Assembly: GCA_021234155.1 (NCBI GenBank)
Contig: JAJEKV010000021.1
Coordinates: 17,311,563 to 17,375,562, forward strand
DNA from: Isoetes taiwanensis
Lineage: Eukaryota > Streptophyta > Lycopodiopsida > Isoetales > Isoetaceae
Length of the DNA stretch: 64,000 bases
Direction of reading: 5' to 3'
Below, piece after piece: positions 1 to 9,707 of this stretch. The stretch's first letter is position 1. Each line of letters begins with the position of its first letter. A program made the translations under genes and the position numbers. The notes under the pieces were generated by a model. The model was not told where the DNA came from. It did no database searches and saw nothing but the letters and a program-made list of their open reading frames with translations.

Positions 1-464
1 TCTGGAATGGACATATTAATTTTGTTGCCAAGCTTCATGTTCCAATCAGGAGTATTGTTAAAATCACCCCCAATAATCCAGTCTGAAATAGGATTATTCT
101 GCAACCAAAGGTTAATTTCAGTCCAGAGTAATTCTCTATCTTTGGGGTTAGTGGAGGCATATACATTAATCACTCCAAAGGTCGAGTCCTGAAATTCAAA
201 GGTAACACCTTGCCACATCTTGGAGGGGGAATTAAAGAAAGAAAGCTGTTTCAAGTTTCTCCAGATCATAATAATACCCCCACTTCTACCAGAGGCTTCA
301 ATCCAGGTGGAAAAGGCACCAGGGAAAATCCAATCACCAAGATTGGAGATTTCGAATTTAGGAAGCTTAACTTCCTGGAGCATAATGATGACGTTAAAAT
401 CTCTTCTTCTTCTTCTTTTGATAGGGCCCTTGATTCCCCTTACATTCCAAGAAAGAATCTTCAT
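1..464 (-). CDS. LINE-A ORF2, N-terminal endonuclease domain (partial)
   Basis: Begins at the ATG at 464 and stays open to the window edge (about 154 codons), with no stop or frameshift. The start MKILSWNVRGI is the hallmark of plant L1-type ORF2. The apurinic/apyrimidinic-like endonuclease motifs follow in order: LQEVK near residue 32, GGIIMIW near 68, GVINVYAST near 100 and DWIIGGDFNNTPDW near 130, which carries the catalytic Asp/Asn. The enzyme nicks target DNA for target-primed reverse transcription. The start is chosen because the SWNVRG motif always sits at the extreme N terminus and ORF1 ends 44 bases upstream. The reverse-transcriptase part is outside the window. An open frame suggests a fairly young copy. 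Confidence 0.9.
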   Translation of the reverse strand, partial: MKILSWNVRGIKGPIKRRRRRDFNVIIMLQEVKLPKFEISNLGDWIFPGAFSTWIEASGRSGGIIMIWRNLKQLSFFNSPSKMWQGVTFEFQDSTFGVINVYASTNPKDRELLWTEINLWLQNNPISDWIIGGDFNNTPDWNMKLGNKINMSIP

Positions 465-508
465 AGAAAAAACCAGGGAGGATCAGAGAGAAAAAGGAAA
501 TCAAAGGT

Positions 509-2989
509 TCAGTGTCTATGAAGTTTCTTTTTTCCTTTTCCCTTCTTAACCTTACTTCTAGTATTAGCAGCTGGAGTATTATGCAGATTAATGAGCTCAG
601 CCAGGGGGGTGTCATAGTTTTTGGACTTAGCTAAATTCTTAGTCCGAGAAGAGATAGATTTGGAGATAACCTGAGGAGGAGGGCACTCAGCAAGAAACTT
701 ATCTCCCTCCCAATTCTCTTTATCTATATCAGCATCCAAATCAACATCACTATCCTCAAAAGCTCCCCCAGGGATAAATTCAAACATTTTATTTATTGGA
801 GGAGCATGGTCCAAATTATTGACAGGTTTAACCAAAAAACAGTCATGAGGTGAAGAAATCTGACCTGATAAAGTGGCGACCATTTCTTGACATTCCTGTA
901 AATTGTCAGTATCTCTAAGCCTGGAGGTCTCTTCATAAATATCTTGGCCTTTGTCTTGATAAATCATGTCTCTATCTGGAGTATCTTGTACAATTTCTTC
1001 ATCCATTAAATTCCAAAGGCAAGTCTGCTGAGATTGAGAGTTGAGACCTTCTTGCAAGGAAGCTAATTGCTCAGCAATGTCATCAGCAATAGTGGAGTGT
1101 GGGGGAAGAAAAGGATCAGAGACAGGAGAAATATCAATAATGGGAGAAGGACAATTTTTGTTTGAGAGGTCATGGGAATTGCTCAAAATTACATCCATAT
1201 CTAACTCAGAGTTAAGGTTAGCTAATACCTGAAATTGGTTGGTATTACCATTTTGATTGGAGCAGTCAATTGAGTTGACATGAGGAGGACTGTCCACCTT
1301 ATCAGCTACCTTGAAGTTATTACAAACAGAGGTTGGGGCTGGAGCAGGTACAATCTCCACCAATGTGTCTCTAGGATCAATTTCATCACTGAGCAGTTGG
1401 CTACTGTTTGAACTTTTTGGCTGGAAGACCTTGCCATGTTTGCTTTTCTTGTTTAATGAACCACTCTTACCCTTTTCAGAGTTAAATGGGAGAGAGATCT
1501 CTTTTTTTCCACCAGAGGTTTTGGCTTCCAAAATAATCTTATTTAAGGTCTCATGAAGACTGCTGACCTTATCTGTTTCTTTGTCCACTGTTGCAGCCTT
1601 ATGCAACACCTTAATTTGTTGTGAAGAACCCTTTTCAGTAAGGGAGAAGACTTGATCATGTTTCTTAGCAGTAATTGTAGAGGTTGCCATGTTATCTTGA
1701 GAATCCCTCACCTTCTTCTTTCTTTGGATTCTCTTATAGCTGCCATTGACTTTAGTCCACTGGAATCTATTATCTTTCGAGATAATATCTGGAAATCCAA
1801 TATCACTGCTTTTGTTTAAGGCATCATGATGAGAAGCATGCTTCCTAGAATTTTGATCCATCTGTTGTGCACTGACTCCCATGCTGTTTTTGACCAGCGA
1901 GTTGACTTTTTGATTGACCATATTATTCTCATTGACTTCTCTGTTGTCAGTCAGCTTGGACATAGATCTGTCATTCATACCAGTAGAAGGTGATAATTCT
2001 TTGCAAGATTCATACCAAAAGTGCCTTACCCTGCAATTTTGACAGTGAGGGGGCAGACCAGACCACCTTAAGGGAAGGGAGGTTTTATGGCCAAAGACAT
2101 CAAGGAAGGGGATTTGGACTGGAACTTCCTTAGATATATCAATTTGAACAATAGATCTTGGGGGTTTGTAAGGAGAGTATTCCGTACATATGTACGAGCC
2201 AATTGATCCAAACAGCAATTTAAGGCAGTCTTCATTCCAGTAAATAGGATTAAGGCCGTGAAGAGTTGTCGAAGCTACACACAGTTTATCCAAATTAGTG
2301 ACTTCAAATTTAGGATCCCATTTGAGGAAAGTAATTTGGAAGGATTCAAGAGCCAGGGGACCATGGTTGAGTAGAAAATTTGCAGATCGTCTATTACCAC
2401 ACTCAATCATGATAAAAGGAGAATGAAGCCAATAGACAGCATTAATGAGGATTCCTTTATGCAGATTCAAACAGAAAGCCCATACTTTATCAAGTTTGAT
2501 GCCATGTTTATTGACTTTAACAACAACAGCCGACTCATGAAAAGAACTCAATTTAGCATGAACAGAGGGGAGATCCAGGGAAATACCCTTAAAAGTTTCA
2601 TCTTTCCTTGTGAAAGGAGGATTGAAAGACCGAATTGATCCAAGAGCATTCTTGAGAGAAGCATCCGAGCATTTCTGCTGTTCCGGCCTCTTTTCTCCAT
2701 AGGGAACGGGAATTTGAAGATTCTGGTCCATGCATGGTAGTTGGCCTCTGAAGTCCGGGTCCTTAGACAAATTATCCCAGCATGGAACCTTGAAAGAGAG
2801 GGGATCCATTGAATTGTCTGACTGTCCAGAGAAAGAGTTAGCAAAGTCACCAAAAAAAATAAATGTTTTTGGATTTTCTTGAAAGGACCTTAGCTGTTTA
2901 AGGAGATCAGCGCGCGCAGAGGGCTCAAGATCAGCAAAGGCGTGAAGAATTGAAAGAAATTTAGGGTAATTTTTGCTTATAAGCTCCAT
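509..2989 (-). CDS. LINE-A ORF1, DUF4283/zinc-knuckle RNA-binding protein, 826 aa
   Basis: A single uninterrupted 826-codon frame. Roughly residues 140-300 resemble the DUF4283 domain of plant LINE ORF1 proteins (for example VWAFCLNLHKG and PFIMIECGNRRSANFLL). A retroviral-type zinc knuckle follows near residue 320: CQNCRVRHFWYESC. Its spacing is C-x2-C-x3-H-x5-C rather than the usual C-x2-C-x4-H-x4-C, which is odd. The middle is Ser/Asn/Lys-rich and probably disordered, and the C terminus is very basic (KVKKGKGKKKLHRH). The protein should coat the element RNA in a ribonucleoprotein. It is longer than many plant LINE ORF1 proteins. Integrity over 2.5 kb in a region otherwise full of decayed elements is notable. 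Confidence 0.85.
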   Translation of the reverse strand: MELISKNYPKFLSILHAFADLEPSARADLLKQLRSFQENPKTFIFFGDFANSFSGQSDNSMDPLSFKVPCWDNLSKDPDFRGQLPCMDQNLQIPVPYGEKRPEQQKCSDASLKNALGSIRSFNPPFTRKDETFKGISLDLPSVHAKLSSFHESAVVVKVNKHGIKLDKVWAFCLNLHKGILINAVYWLHSPFIMIECGNRRSANFLLNHGPLALESFQITFLKWDPKFEVTNLDKLCVASTTLHGLNPIYWNEDCLKLLFGSIGSYICTEYSPYKPPRSIVQIDISKEVPVQIPFLDVFGHKTSLPLRWSGLPPHCQNCRVRHFWYESCKELSPSTGMNDRSMSKLTDNREVNENNMVNQKVNSLVKNSMGVSAQQMDQNSRKHASHHDALNKSSDIGFPDIISKDNRFQWTKVNGSYKRIQRKKKVRDSQDNMATSTITAKKHDQVFSLTEKGSSQQIKVLHKAATVDKETDKVSSLHETLNKIILEAKTSGGKKEISLPFNSEKGKSGSLNKKSKHGKVFQPKSSNSSQLLSDEIDPRDTLVEIVPAPAPTSVCNNFKVADKVDSPPHVNSIDCSNQNGNTNQFQVLANLNSELDMDVILSNSHDLSNKNCPSPIIDISPVSDPFLPPHSTIADDIAEQLASLQEGLNSQSQQTCLWNLMDEEIVQDTPDRDMIYQDKGQDIYEETSRLRDTDNLQECQEMVATLSGQISSPHDCFLVKPVNNLDHAPPINKMFEFIPGGAFEDSDVDLDADIDKENWEGDKFLAECPPPQVISKSISSRTKNLAKSKNYDTPLAELINLHNTPAANTRSKVKKGKGKKKLHRH

Positions 2990-3158
2990 CCGTAAAGAAT
3001 CAGGTGGAAACTACAAAAGCAAATTGAAAACGTGCGGAAGAGCAGGAGGGGAAAACGAGGGGCCGAAAAAGAAACAGAGGATGAGAAAATTCAGAAAAAG
3101 GAAGCTGGAGAGCCAAGTTCAAGGCCAAAACGACAGGGAAACGGCACAATAGGATGAA

Positions 3159-3455
3159 TCATTGCTCAGAAAATACCTTTACCACAATTTTAGAGTCGCT
3201 CCAATCACAATGCACATGAAAAATACCTGAAGCCGACACTTCTTTTCTACCAATGAATTCTTGTAACCAGGAATCAACAATTTCGACTTCGAATTCTACT
3301 GAACTCGGAACAAAGGAGTATTCAGGGGTAAAGAGCTCTTGGGGGAAGTACTGATTTGTAATCAGAGAGTTCCAAAGATCCACCGGTGTTCCCTTTAGAA
3401 AACCACAGGTTACTCTGCCATTGTGCTTGATAATTGTGAAGATATTGATGTCCAT
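3159..3455 (-). CDS. Unrecognised 98-codon frame upstream of LINE-A ORF1
   Basis: The frame begins MDINIFTIIKHNGRVTCGF and ends SKIVVKVFSEQ; it lies 169 bases upstream of ORF1 on the same strand. The composition is protein-like (balanced hydrophobic and charged residues), but I recognise no family. It could be part of the LINE 5' leader, a first exon of a host gene into which the LINE inserted, or chance. From here to 3655 I see nothing else. Confidence 0.25.
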   Translation of the reverse strand: MDINIFTIIKHNGRVTCGFLKGTPVDLWNSLITNQYFPQELFTPEYSFVPSSVEFEVEIVDSWLQEFIGRKEVSASGIFHVHCDWSDSKIVVKVFSEQ

Positions 3456-3763
3456 CGATAGGAAAAGGTGAGGGAAAACATGTGGATTGCTAGCCCCTAC
3501 AAGGCTGGCACACTGAATCTTCCAATTTCTTCAAAGAGTAGTAGAAATTAGCACAGAAAGATCAAGAAAATAGTTTGAATCGAATAGGACAAACAAATCA
3601 AGAAAAATGGCGCTGATTGCTGACGTCATCACCCTATTTCAGCTCGATTCAAGATCGAAACAAGCTTCAATTGAACAAGCTGCAGTTGCAGTCTCTGCTA
3701 TCACACTATTATTATCATGACCACGATTAGATGACCAGTTATAAGCAGGCACAAAGACTCTAC

Positions 3764-4456
3764 TATGTAGTGAAGGCCACATGGATTAAGTAAATAATGG
3801 CTCCATTGTATGCACGGTGGAAGTTATTTAGAGTAATCAAAATTCACATATGGGATGCAGCCAAAAGTAAGCCTGCCTATGTCTATCGACATTGTTAAGA
3901 TGAAACCAAATGCATGATCCTACACTTCCCTAAATTAAAATCAAATGTATGATCCCTTACTACACTAATCTAACATAAATGGGCTCCAAATGAATGTGCT
4001 TGCATTTAGTGAATTGTTTATGGATGAGAAAGGTTAAAGCTAAGCATCATTTCGGAAGAGGTGAGACTCAAAGGTCTGAAACTTATGGTAAATCTAACTT
4101 CACAGGGTTAGAATAAGAGATATGTAGTGAAGGCCACATGGATTAAGTAAATAATGGCTCCATTGTATGCACGGTGGAAGTTATTTAGAGTAATCAAAAT
4201 TCACATATGGGATGCAGCCAAAAGTAAGCCTGCCTATGTCTATCGACATTGTTAAGATGAAACCAAATGCATGATCCTACACTTCCCTAAATCAAAATCA
4301 AATGTATGATCCCTTACTACACTCTCCAAATGAATGTGCTTGCATTTAGTGAATTGTTTATGGATGAGAAAGGTTAAAGCTAAGCACCATTTCGGAAGAG
4401 GTGAGACTCGAAGGTCTGAAACTTATGGTAAATCTAACTTCACAGGGTTAGAATAA
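3764..4456. repeat. Tandem duplication, 357-bp unit, two copies
   Basis: TATGTAGTGAAGGCCACATG begins at 3764 and again at 4121, and the two units are almost identical. The first keeps an extra short segment near 3965-3985 that the second lacks. Copy B at 37150-37485 has only one unit and matches the second one, so the duplication is private to copy A. Confidence 0.9.
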
Positions 4457-4466
4457 GAGAAATGTT

Positions 4467-4488
4467 CGCGGCGGCCTTGGCCGCCGCG
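4467..4488. repeat. GC-rich perfect hairpin CGCGGCGGCC-TT-GGCCGCCGCG
   Basis: A 10-bp perfect stem around a TT centre, embedded in AT-rich DNA and followed by ATAAATTTCTTG. The same hairpin is at 37494-37515. A shortened inverted version (TTTATCGCGGCGG) is at 48014-48027, as expected of a terminal inverted repeat. Confidence 0.9.
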
Positions 4489-5203
4489 ATAAATTTCTTG
4501 TACATATAAATATTATTAAGATTACATATAACACCATTGAACATGGCATCCCACATATCAAGAAATTGAACCATTGATTAAACCTCCCGGACTCCCGGTT
4601 GTTTTGTTGATATTTATGCGGGGCATCCAACAGTTGGTGAGGAGCTCCAAACACATATGCACAATCCAGATATATATTGTACACGTGTATAATGCACTTC
4701 ACAAACTTTGGTTTAATTTCCTATTTGAAAGTGACAGCTAACTAAAACTTGCTAAATGAGTCGTGCTTGACGATGGCCAAGATTGTCCGGAATCAACATC
4801 TAACGATCCGAGCCTACCGATGGATGCCTCACACGATTATGAACAAACAACTGGAGAGTCTGGGGTGTTTAATCTAATGGTTCAATTTCCTGATATGTGG
4901 GATGTCATGTTCAATAGTGTAAGATGTAATATTAATAAGATTTACTAGGAAAGGCCTCGCATGAAAACCACAAAAACCTCCCGTAGATAGGCTTCTCGTT
5001 CATCTCAGCAGATTTTCTACAATGGTGGATAGTGGGTAGCTGCACACATGCGAACTACCCACGAAAAATAAAGGGAATGTCCAATTATATAATTTGGACC
5101 CCATAAAATACAATGCTAATAGATGTTTGGCTTGTGTACCTGCCGAAAGCTTATCACCGGGATTAAAAAACCCCGCCCTTTCAGGTTTTCGAGAAAAAAC
5201 CCT

Positions 5204-6166
5204 ACACAAGGCCCCCAAAATTGAATCATTATGATTTTTTTTTAATGGTTTGTTGGTGAAAACCAAATCCATAAATCAGTACATGTTAGTGGGTTCAAAA
5301 GTTTACAAACCATGTCTAGTTATCTAATACGGTTCACCAACATATTTTTCTAAGGTGATAAGACAACATTGTTTTATGACATGGTATTGAAACATGGCAA
5401 TTTTAATTGGTCTCTGTAACAATTTAAACTATAGGGTTCATCAACATATTTTTATAAAGTGATAATTCAATATTGTTTTATGACATGGTATTGAAACATG
5501 GCAATTTTTATTGGTCTATGTAATAACTTAAATTATATGATGTGAACTACTATTTAGTATGTCAAGTTTATTAGACTAGTATTTTATCACATCTATCTTC
5601 TTCAATATATTGATATGGTAATTTTAAGCGCATATTTCTCATGATACTTTACAGTGATTAATCATCAATACACAACGTGGTAAATAATTCTAGTTTAAAT
5701 ATGCTAATATGACTTTTTTTACCTTGTTTTTCTCCATGGTACTAAAACATAATTATGACAGTTAGTTTTTCTAACAACTTAAAATATCTAACACGAACTA
5801 ATGCTTAGTATTTCAAGTTTAATAGAATGGTATTTGATCACATTTATCTTCCTCAGTATATTGACTTGATAAATTATTTAGATATTTGTAGCAATCAACG
5901 GACACGATATACCTAGTTTCTAATATACGATATTTGATAGTGCTTCCTGACCTAGTAATATAATATTAGAGCATGATATTTGGCCTTAATTAGCACAATA
6001 AACTTAAATGCTTTGAACATGTTTGATCACAAACCATGTTGTTACATGTAATGATTATTAATTGGTATTCGTTTATAAAACAATCTCACTCCAATATTTA
6101 TCATTGTTTTTACTTAGGAGAAAAAAGAAGACAACATTTGAAAATGCTCATTTACACTTCTTATAT
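5204..6166. repeat. AT-rich intergenic stretch with short tandem duplication
   Basis: No gene seen. A unit of about 104 bp is directly repeated at 5331-5434 and 5435-5540 (shared words GACATGGTATTGAAACATGG and TTGTTTTATG). A more diverged duplicate of the following segment appears near 5750-5900. This looks like decayed repeat DNA. Confidence 0.7.
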
Positions 6167-6170
6167 TACT

Positions 6171-6353
6171 GGGCAAAAGTATGCTGGTGGGGTGCAAAAG
6201 CACGCGTCCGGACGCATGCTTTTAGCACCCCTGCTGGAAAGTGCTGATAACTGCTGGAAAGTGCTGGGTGCAAAGTGCTGGAAAGTGCTGGGTGCTGGAA
6301 AGTGCTGGGTGCTGCGTCGCGTTTATTTGTAACCCACCAACATACTTTTGCCC
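6171..6353. mobile_element. MITE-like 183-bp inverted-repeat element
   Basis: Starts GGGCAAAAGTATGCTGGTGG and ends with the reverse complement of GGGCAAAAGTATGTTGGTGG, giving terminal inverted repeats of about 20 bp with one mismatch. The flanks show TACT on both sides (6167-6170, 6354-6357), a candidate 4-bp target duplication. The inside holds a second inverted pair around GCGTCCGGACGC and several direct copies of GGAAAGTGCTGGGTGC. The GGG...CCC ends recall Tourist/PIF-type MITEs, but those make 3-bp duplications, so the superfamily is left open. Confidence 0.65.
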
Positions 6354-7013
6354 TACTAGGAAATTGTGAGTACAATTCTGAAGGACAGATAGATAAACAA
6401 CTCTTTCAATGCAAGGATTCTCTCATTCGCTGAATTCCCATCTATTGCAGCATTTGTACTACATGACTCTGCACCAAAGAGCTTGCTGGATCTGCATACA
6501 CAATGTTGAGCAAAAAAATTCAGCATAACAAAAAATAAACTGACTTTGTGTTGTGCAGTCTCTTCAAAAAGTAATAAAAATTATTCATACAAAGAAATAT
6601 TACCGCCATTTTGCCAAGATGATTTTGCGTGAAAATGAGCAAATTAGCCATTTAACAAGGACTGCAATTTCTGGCATTTTATCATAAATGCCACTACATA
6701 GAAAAGATGGGCGACTCCATGATATCCTGAAATTACATTTACATCCCTGTGATAAAAAATATGTCAATTACTAATCATATGCTCGATCAAGCAAGCCGTA
6801 AATATAATCAAACATGCAATACTTGCTGCATTTGGCTAATCAAATGACGTAAGGAAAGCAGGATACAAATCAGAGATCATGTTTTAACACCTTATCTACC
6901 ATATTTCATCCAAAGATCCAGGCTAACACAAACAGCTAGAGAAAATCATGATAGAGGAAATCATGAAAGGTAAAATTCTTCGGCATGTTCAAGCAAAGAA
7001 TAAAATGTGCTAC

Positions 7014-7625
7014 CTGTATGTCATCACTTTCCATTGGTGAGACAGGAGGGCTTGCTGCCAGAGGACCACTCTGATGGTAAACCTTCGAGGATGAAAAATG
7101 GACAGTTCCTACAAATAATTGTCTTTCTTATCACACAACTATTTCAGAGTTGTAAAAAACATTGTGTAATTTGCGACTCAGCCTTGTCTTTCAGAGCATG
7201 CATTCAAGAGCACCAATGCAGGCAGCAAGGCAACCTAAAAACAACAAAGATCAGAGAATGGAAGAGCTGGAGTGGTTGAAGAATACCGTGGGTTGAAGAA
7301 TACGTTCCATGACAATTTGGGAAGTGAATATTGATGGGAAAGTAAAAGGCGGAGACTCGAGTTCTTGCTCTGATCCTCCTTCAGCATGTACAATTGCATT
7401 ATCTGTGGCCTCCTTTGCTAGAGGGCTACTGTTACCTTTTCCAATTACAGCTAAACTCCAGGACCTTGAAAGGAACTCTAAGGGTTCTTCTGGAATTTCA
7501 GGCTCTGGATAAGAGGCTGGAGATGAAAAAAATGTAGGGACGTCTTCATTTATGTTGGCAAGTTGAGAAATGGAACTCTTATCATCGTGATTGCAATCCA
7601 GCAAACGGTATACTCGAGCATCCAT
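7014..7625 (-). CDS. DUF828 / VAN3-binding (auxin canalisation) protein, first two exons
   Basis: Exon 1 runs 7625 to 7304 and exon 2 runs 7108 to 7014, joined across a 195-base intron (GT at 7303, AG at 7109) in phase 1. Exon 1 begins MDARVYRLLD and carries IPEEPLEFLSRSWSL, the signature of the plant DUF828 (VAN3-binding/FORKED-like) N terminus, then FTSQIVMER. Exon 2 gives SGPLAASPPVSPMESDDIQ, another conserved block, and ends at a GT donor at 7013. Family members bind the ARF-GAP VAN3 and act in vein patterning and PIN traffic; they normally continue into an alanine-rich stretch and a PH domain. I do not find those exons at lower coordinates, where repeats take over, so this is either a 5' gene fragment or a gene with very long introns. 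Confidence 0.75.
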
Positions 7626-8740
7626 TGACCCAATATTCTTAGAATCTAAAGACCAAAGCTTTCAAACTTTCCTTACAACTACGCTCAAATTTAAACTCCG
7701 GAAACATCTGCCAAGAAACATACCCATTAAAGCTCTTTAGCTTCTGTTTCTAGTTCAACCACTCAAAGACAAATAACAGCAAAAGCGTTGCAATACCTCT
7801 AGTAAACAGCAGGTCCTCATAAATTCATATAAATTGTTTCATCGTGATTCTTCCTGGGTAAAAGCCAGGGAAAATGCACTTTTCTTCAAAAATACCCGCA
7901 TTATTGAGCCCAGATAAATCTCCATCTATCCGTCCACTTCCTCCATCTCGAATCTGCAGGATTATCATATAATTTCACTCCAAAGAAGATTGGTTGCACT
8001 TTCTTCTTCAATCCTGCAGCCACGGATTCAAGCAAAAGGCAGCAGCTTCGCTGCTCTTCCAGCAACACATCTCCACCAGAGAGAGGAGAGCTGCAGTGCA
8101 ACAGGCGACCACCGCCGCCGCCCTAGGCGCTCAAAACCCTAACCATCCTTCCATGAATTGAATCGCAGTGTTTTTCCATGATGACATATCTTGGAAGTTA
8201 GGTTTGGATTGTGAAACCAAACAAAACGTTAGGGGAGGGTGGCCACGTAAGGTGCCGTGCCCAATTAGGGCTCTGTAAAAAGCCTAATCAGGGCTGCGTG
8301 GACAGCCTAATTAGGGCTGCGGAGCTTCTACACTGAGCTCAGACAATCTCTGTTCCCAGGCTGTGCCCCCCTGGATAAAATGCGACGGAGAGCTGTGGAT
8401 GGGTGCTCCTACAGATATGGCAAATGCTTCTTTGGTTTCTGCATAGACGCTTCCACTAGACTAGCTTCTTATTTTATACATGAAATTTATTCTGAATTTG
8501 CCTCTAAGTCTTCGTCTCTTATATGGTCTTCGTTTTATTGTATCTTAAGCCAGAGAATAAGCTTTCTGAAATTCTGATTGACTTTTGTAGAAGATGCTGA
8601 GAAGACAGCACAATCACATGGATTGCACATAGAGACATCCAGGTTCATCCAAGTTTGTTTTATTTTGTGAAGAATTTAGGGAGACAAAAACATAGAGATA
8701 TTTATTTGCCTTTCTAATCCTTTATGCTGGTTTTCGTAAC
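7626..8740. other. Region between DUF828 exon 1 and PPR pseudogene
   Basis: No gene supported. It should contain the promoter and 5' UTR of the minus-strand DUF828 gene. Short frames here (such as the 66-codon minus frame at 7901-8101) have no recognisable features. A repeated phrase around GCCTAATTAGGGCTG occurs near 8258-8318. Confidence 0.4.
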
Positions 8741-8741
8741 A

Positions 8742-9707
8742 GATATGGATTGAAGAGATGACAGATAACCCTTGTGAAGAGCCTGGCACGAACAATATTT
8801 GGCGTTTTACAGAAGCACGATGTAGTGTCATGGGCTGCAATGGTTGCAGGTTATGTGCAACATGGGCATTGTTAAATTGCTTTGATTCTCTATGAAAATA
8901 TGCAGCTTAAATGTTTAAAGCCAGACAACAATATGATTTTAAGCATCCTCAAAGCATGTGCCATCATGGGAGCAGTTGAATATGGAATGTTAGTTCACAG
9001 CCAGATCACTAATAGTGGTCTTGAGTTAGATTCCGTTGTTGGTAGCTCCCTTGTTGATATATACTCTAAACGTGGTACCTTGAGGAGGCACAAAATATAT
9101 TTAATAGACTGCAAAATCTGTATTGGAGTGCTCTGATTATAGGTTATACTTGGCATGGAGATGGGCTCCGTGTATATTAGAACTTTCAAGAAATACAGCA
9201 TAAAAATCTAAGATTAGAGACAGGCATTTCGAGTATTTTAAAGGCATATGATGACATGGGAGCGTTAGGGTATGGAAGCTTCTTTCATGATGAGATCATA
9301 AGAAATGGACTTGTCTGATATAGTGGTCATGACTGCTCTTGTAAATATATAGGCCAAGTGTGGAAACCAAGACATAGCGAGATGGTTATGGGCTGAAATG
9401 CTTGCAGTTATGCGAGGGCAGACAATGTGAGCTTAGTTGAAGAATGCTTCAATGGCATGGAGAAAATGTGCCTTAAGCCAAATGATGCAGTCTTACTAGC
9501 ATTCTTCCTGCATGTAGCCATGCTCGCTTTGTTGTTGAAGGTTGTTGTTACTTCAGGTCAATGATAGAAGAACATGAACTTACTCCTGGCATTAATCAAA
9601 TTAACTGCATGGTTGATGTTCTTGCACATGCAGGATATCTAAATGATGCAGGATATTTTCTTCAGGCTTGTGAACATGATGACAGCATGCAGAACTTTGA
9701 CTTCTGA
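8742..9707 (+). pseudogene. PLS-type pentatricopeptide repeat (PPR) pseudogene
   Basis: Successive fragments in different plus frames read like a land-plant PPR protein: HDVVSWAAMVAGYVQHG (about 8819-8870), LKPDNNMILSILKACAIMG then LELDSVVGSSLVDIYSKRG (8882-9080), MGALGYGSFFHDEIIRNGL (about 9255-9315), VVMTALVNI then AKCGNQDIAR (about 9323-9380), and LTPGINQINCMVDVLAHAG ending at the TGA at 9705. At least four frameshifts and stops separate them, so it is dead. Functional relatives bind organelle RNA for editing or processing. Only about four to five repeats remain, with no N-terminal targeting peptide and no E/DYW tail. Confidence 0.85.

Larger units (their letters stand above)
1..3480 (-). 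mobile_element. LINE-A, L1-type non-LTR retrotransposon, 5' part
   Basis: Two consecutive minus-strand reading frames have the layout of a plant L1-clade LINE: an RNA-binding ORF1 (2989 to 509), then 44 bases on an endonuclease-first ORF2 that runs off the left window edge. The 3' half (reverse transcriptase, poly-A) lies outside the window. The 5' limit is not defined: upstream of ORF1 there is about 170 bases without a frame and then a 98-codon frame. Its ORFs differ clearly from those of the second LINE at 42.1-47.7 kb, so they are different families. Confidence 0.85.
3656..5203. repeat. Repeat copy A (partial copy of the 37-48 kb repeat)
   Basis: From CGAAACAAGCTTCAATTG onward this stretch is nearly identical to 37040-38230. 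It contains the flank, the GC-rich hairpin at 4467-4488 and the terminal-repeat-like segment up to the left arm of a stem-loop (5150-5166). Similarity stops inside that stem-loop at about 5203, just before the right arm seen in copies B and C. Copy A has one extra tandem copy of a 357-bp subunit (3764-4120 and 4121-4456). The short frame at 4763-4948 is repeated in all three copies (37791, 40165) and is not convincing as a gene. Confidence 0.85.

Noticed and set aside
4763-4948. 61-codon frame repeated identically at 37791 and 40165
   Set aside because: Conservation is explained by recent duplication of the whole repeat; no protein features or flanking gene signals.
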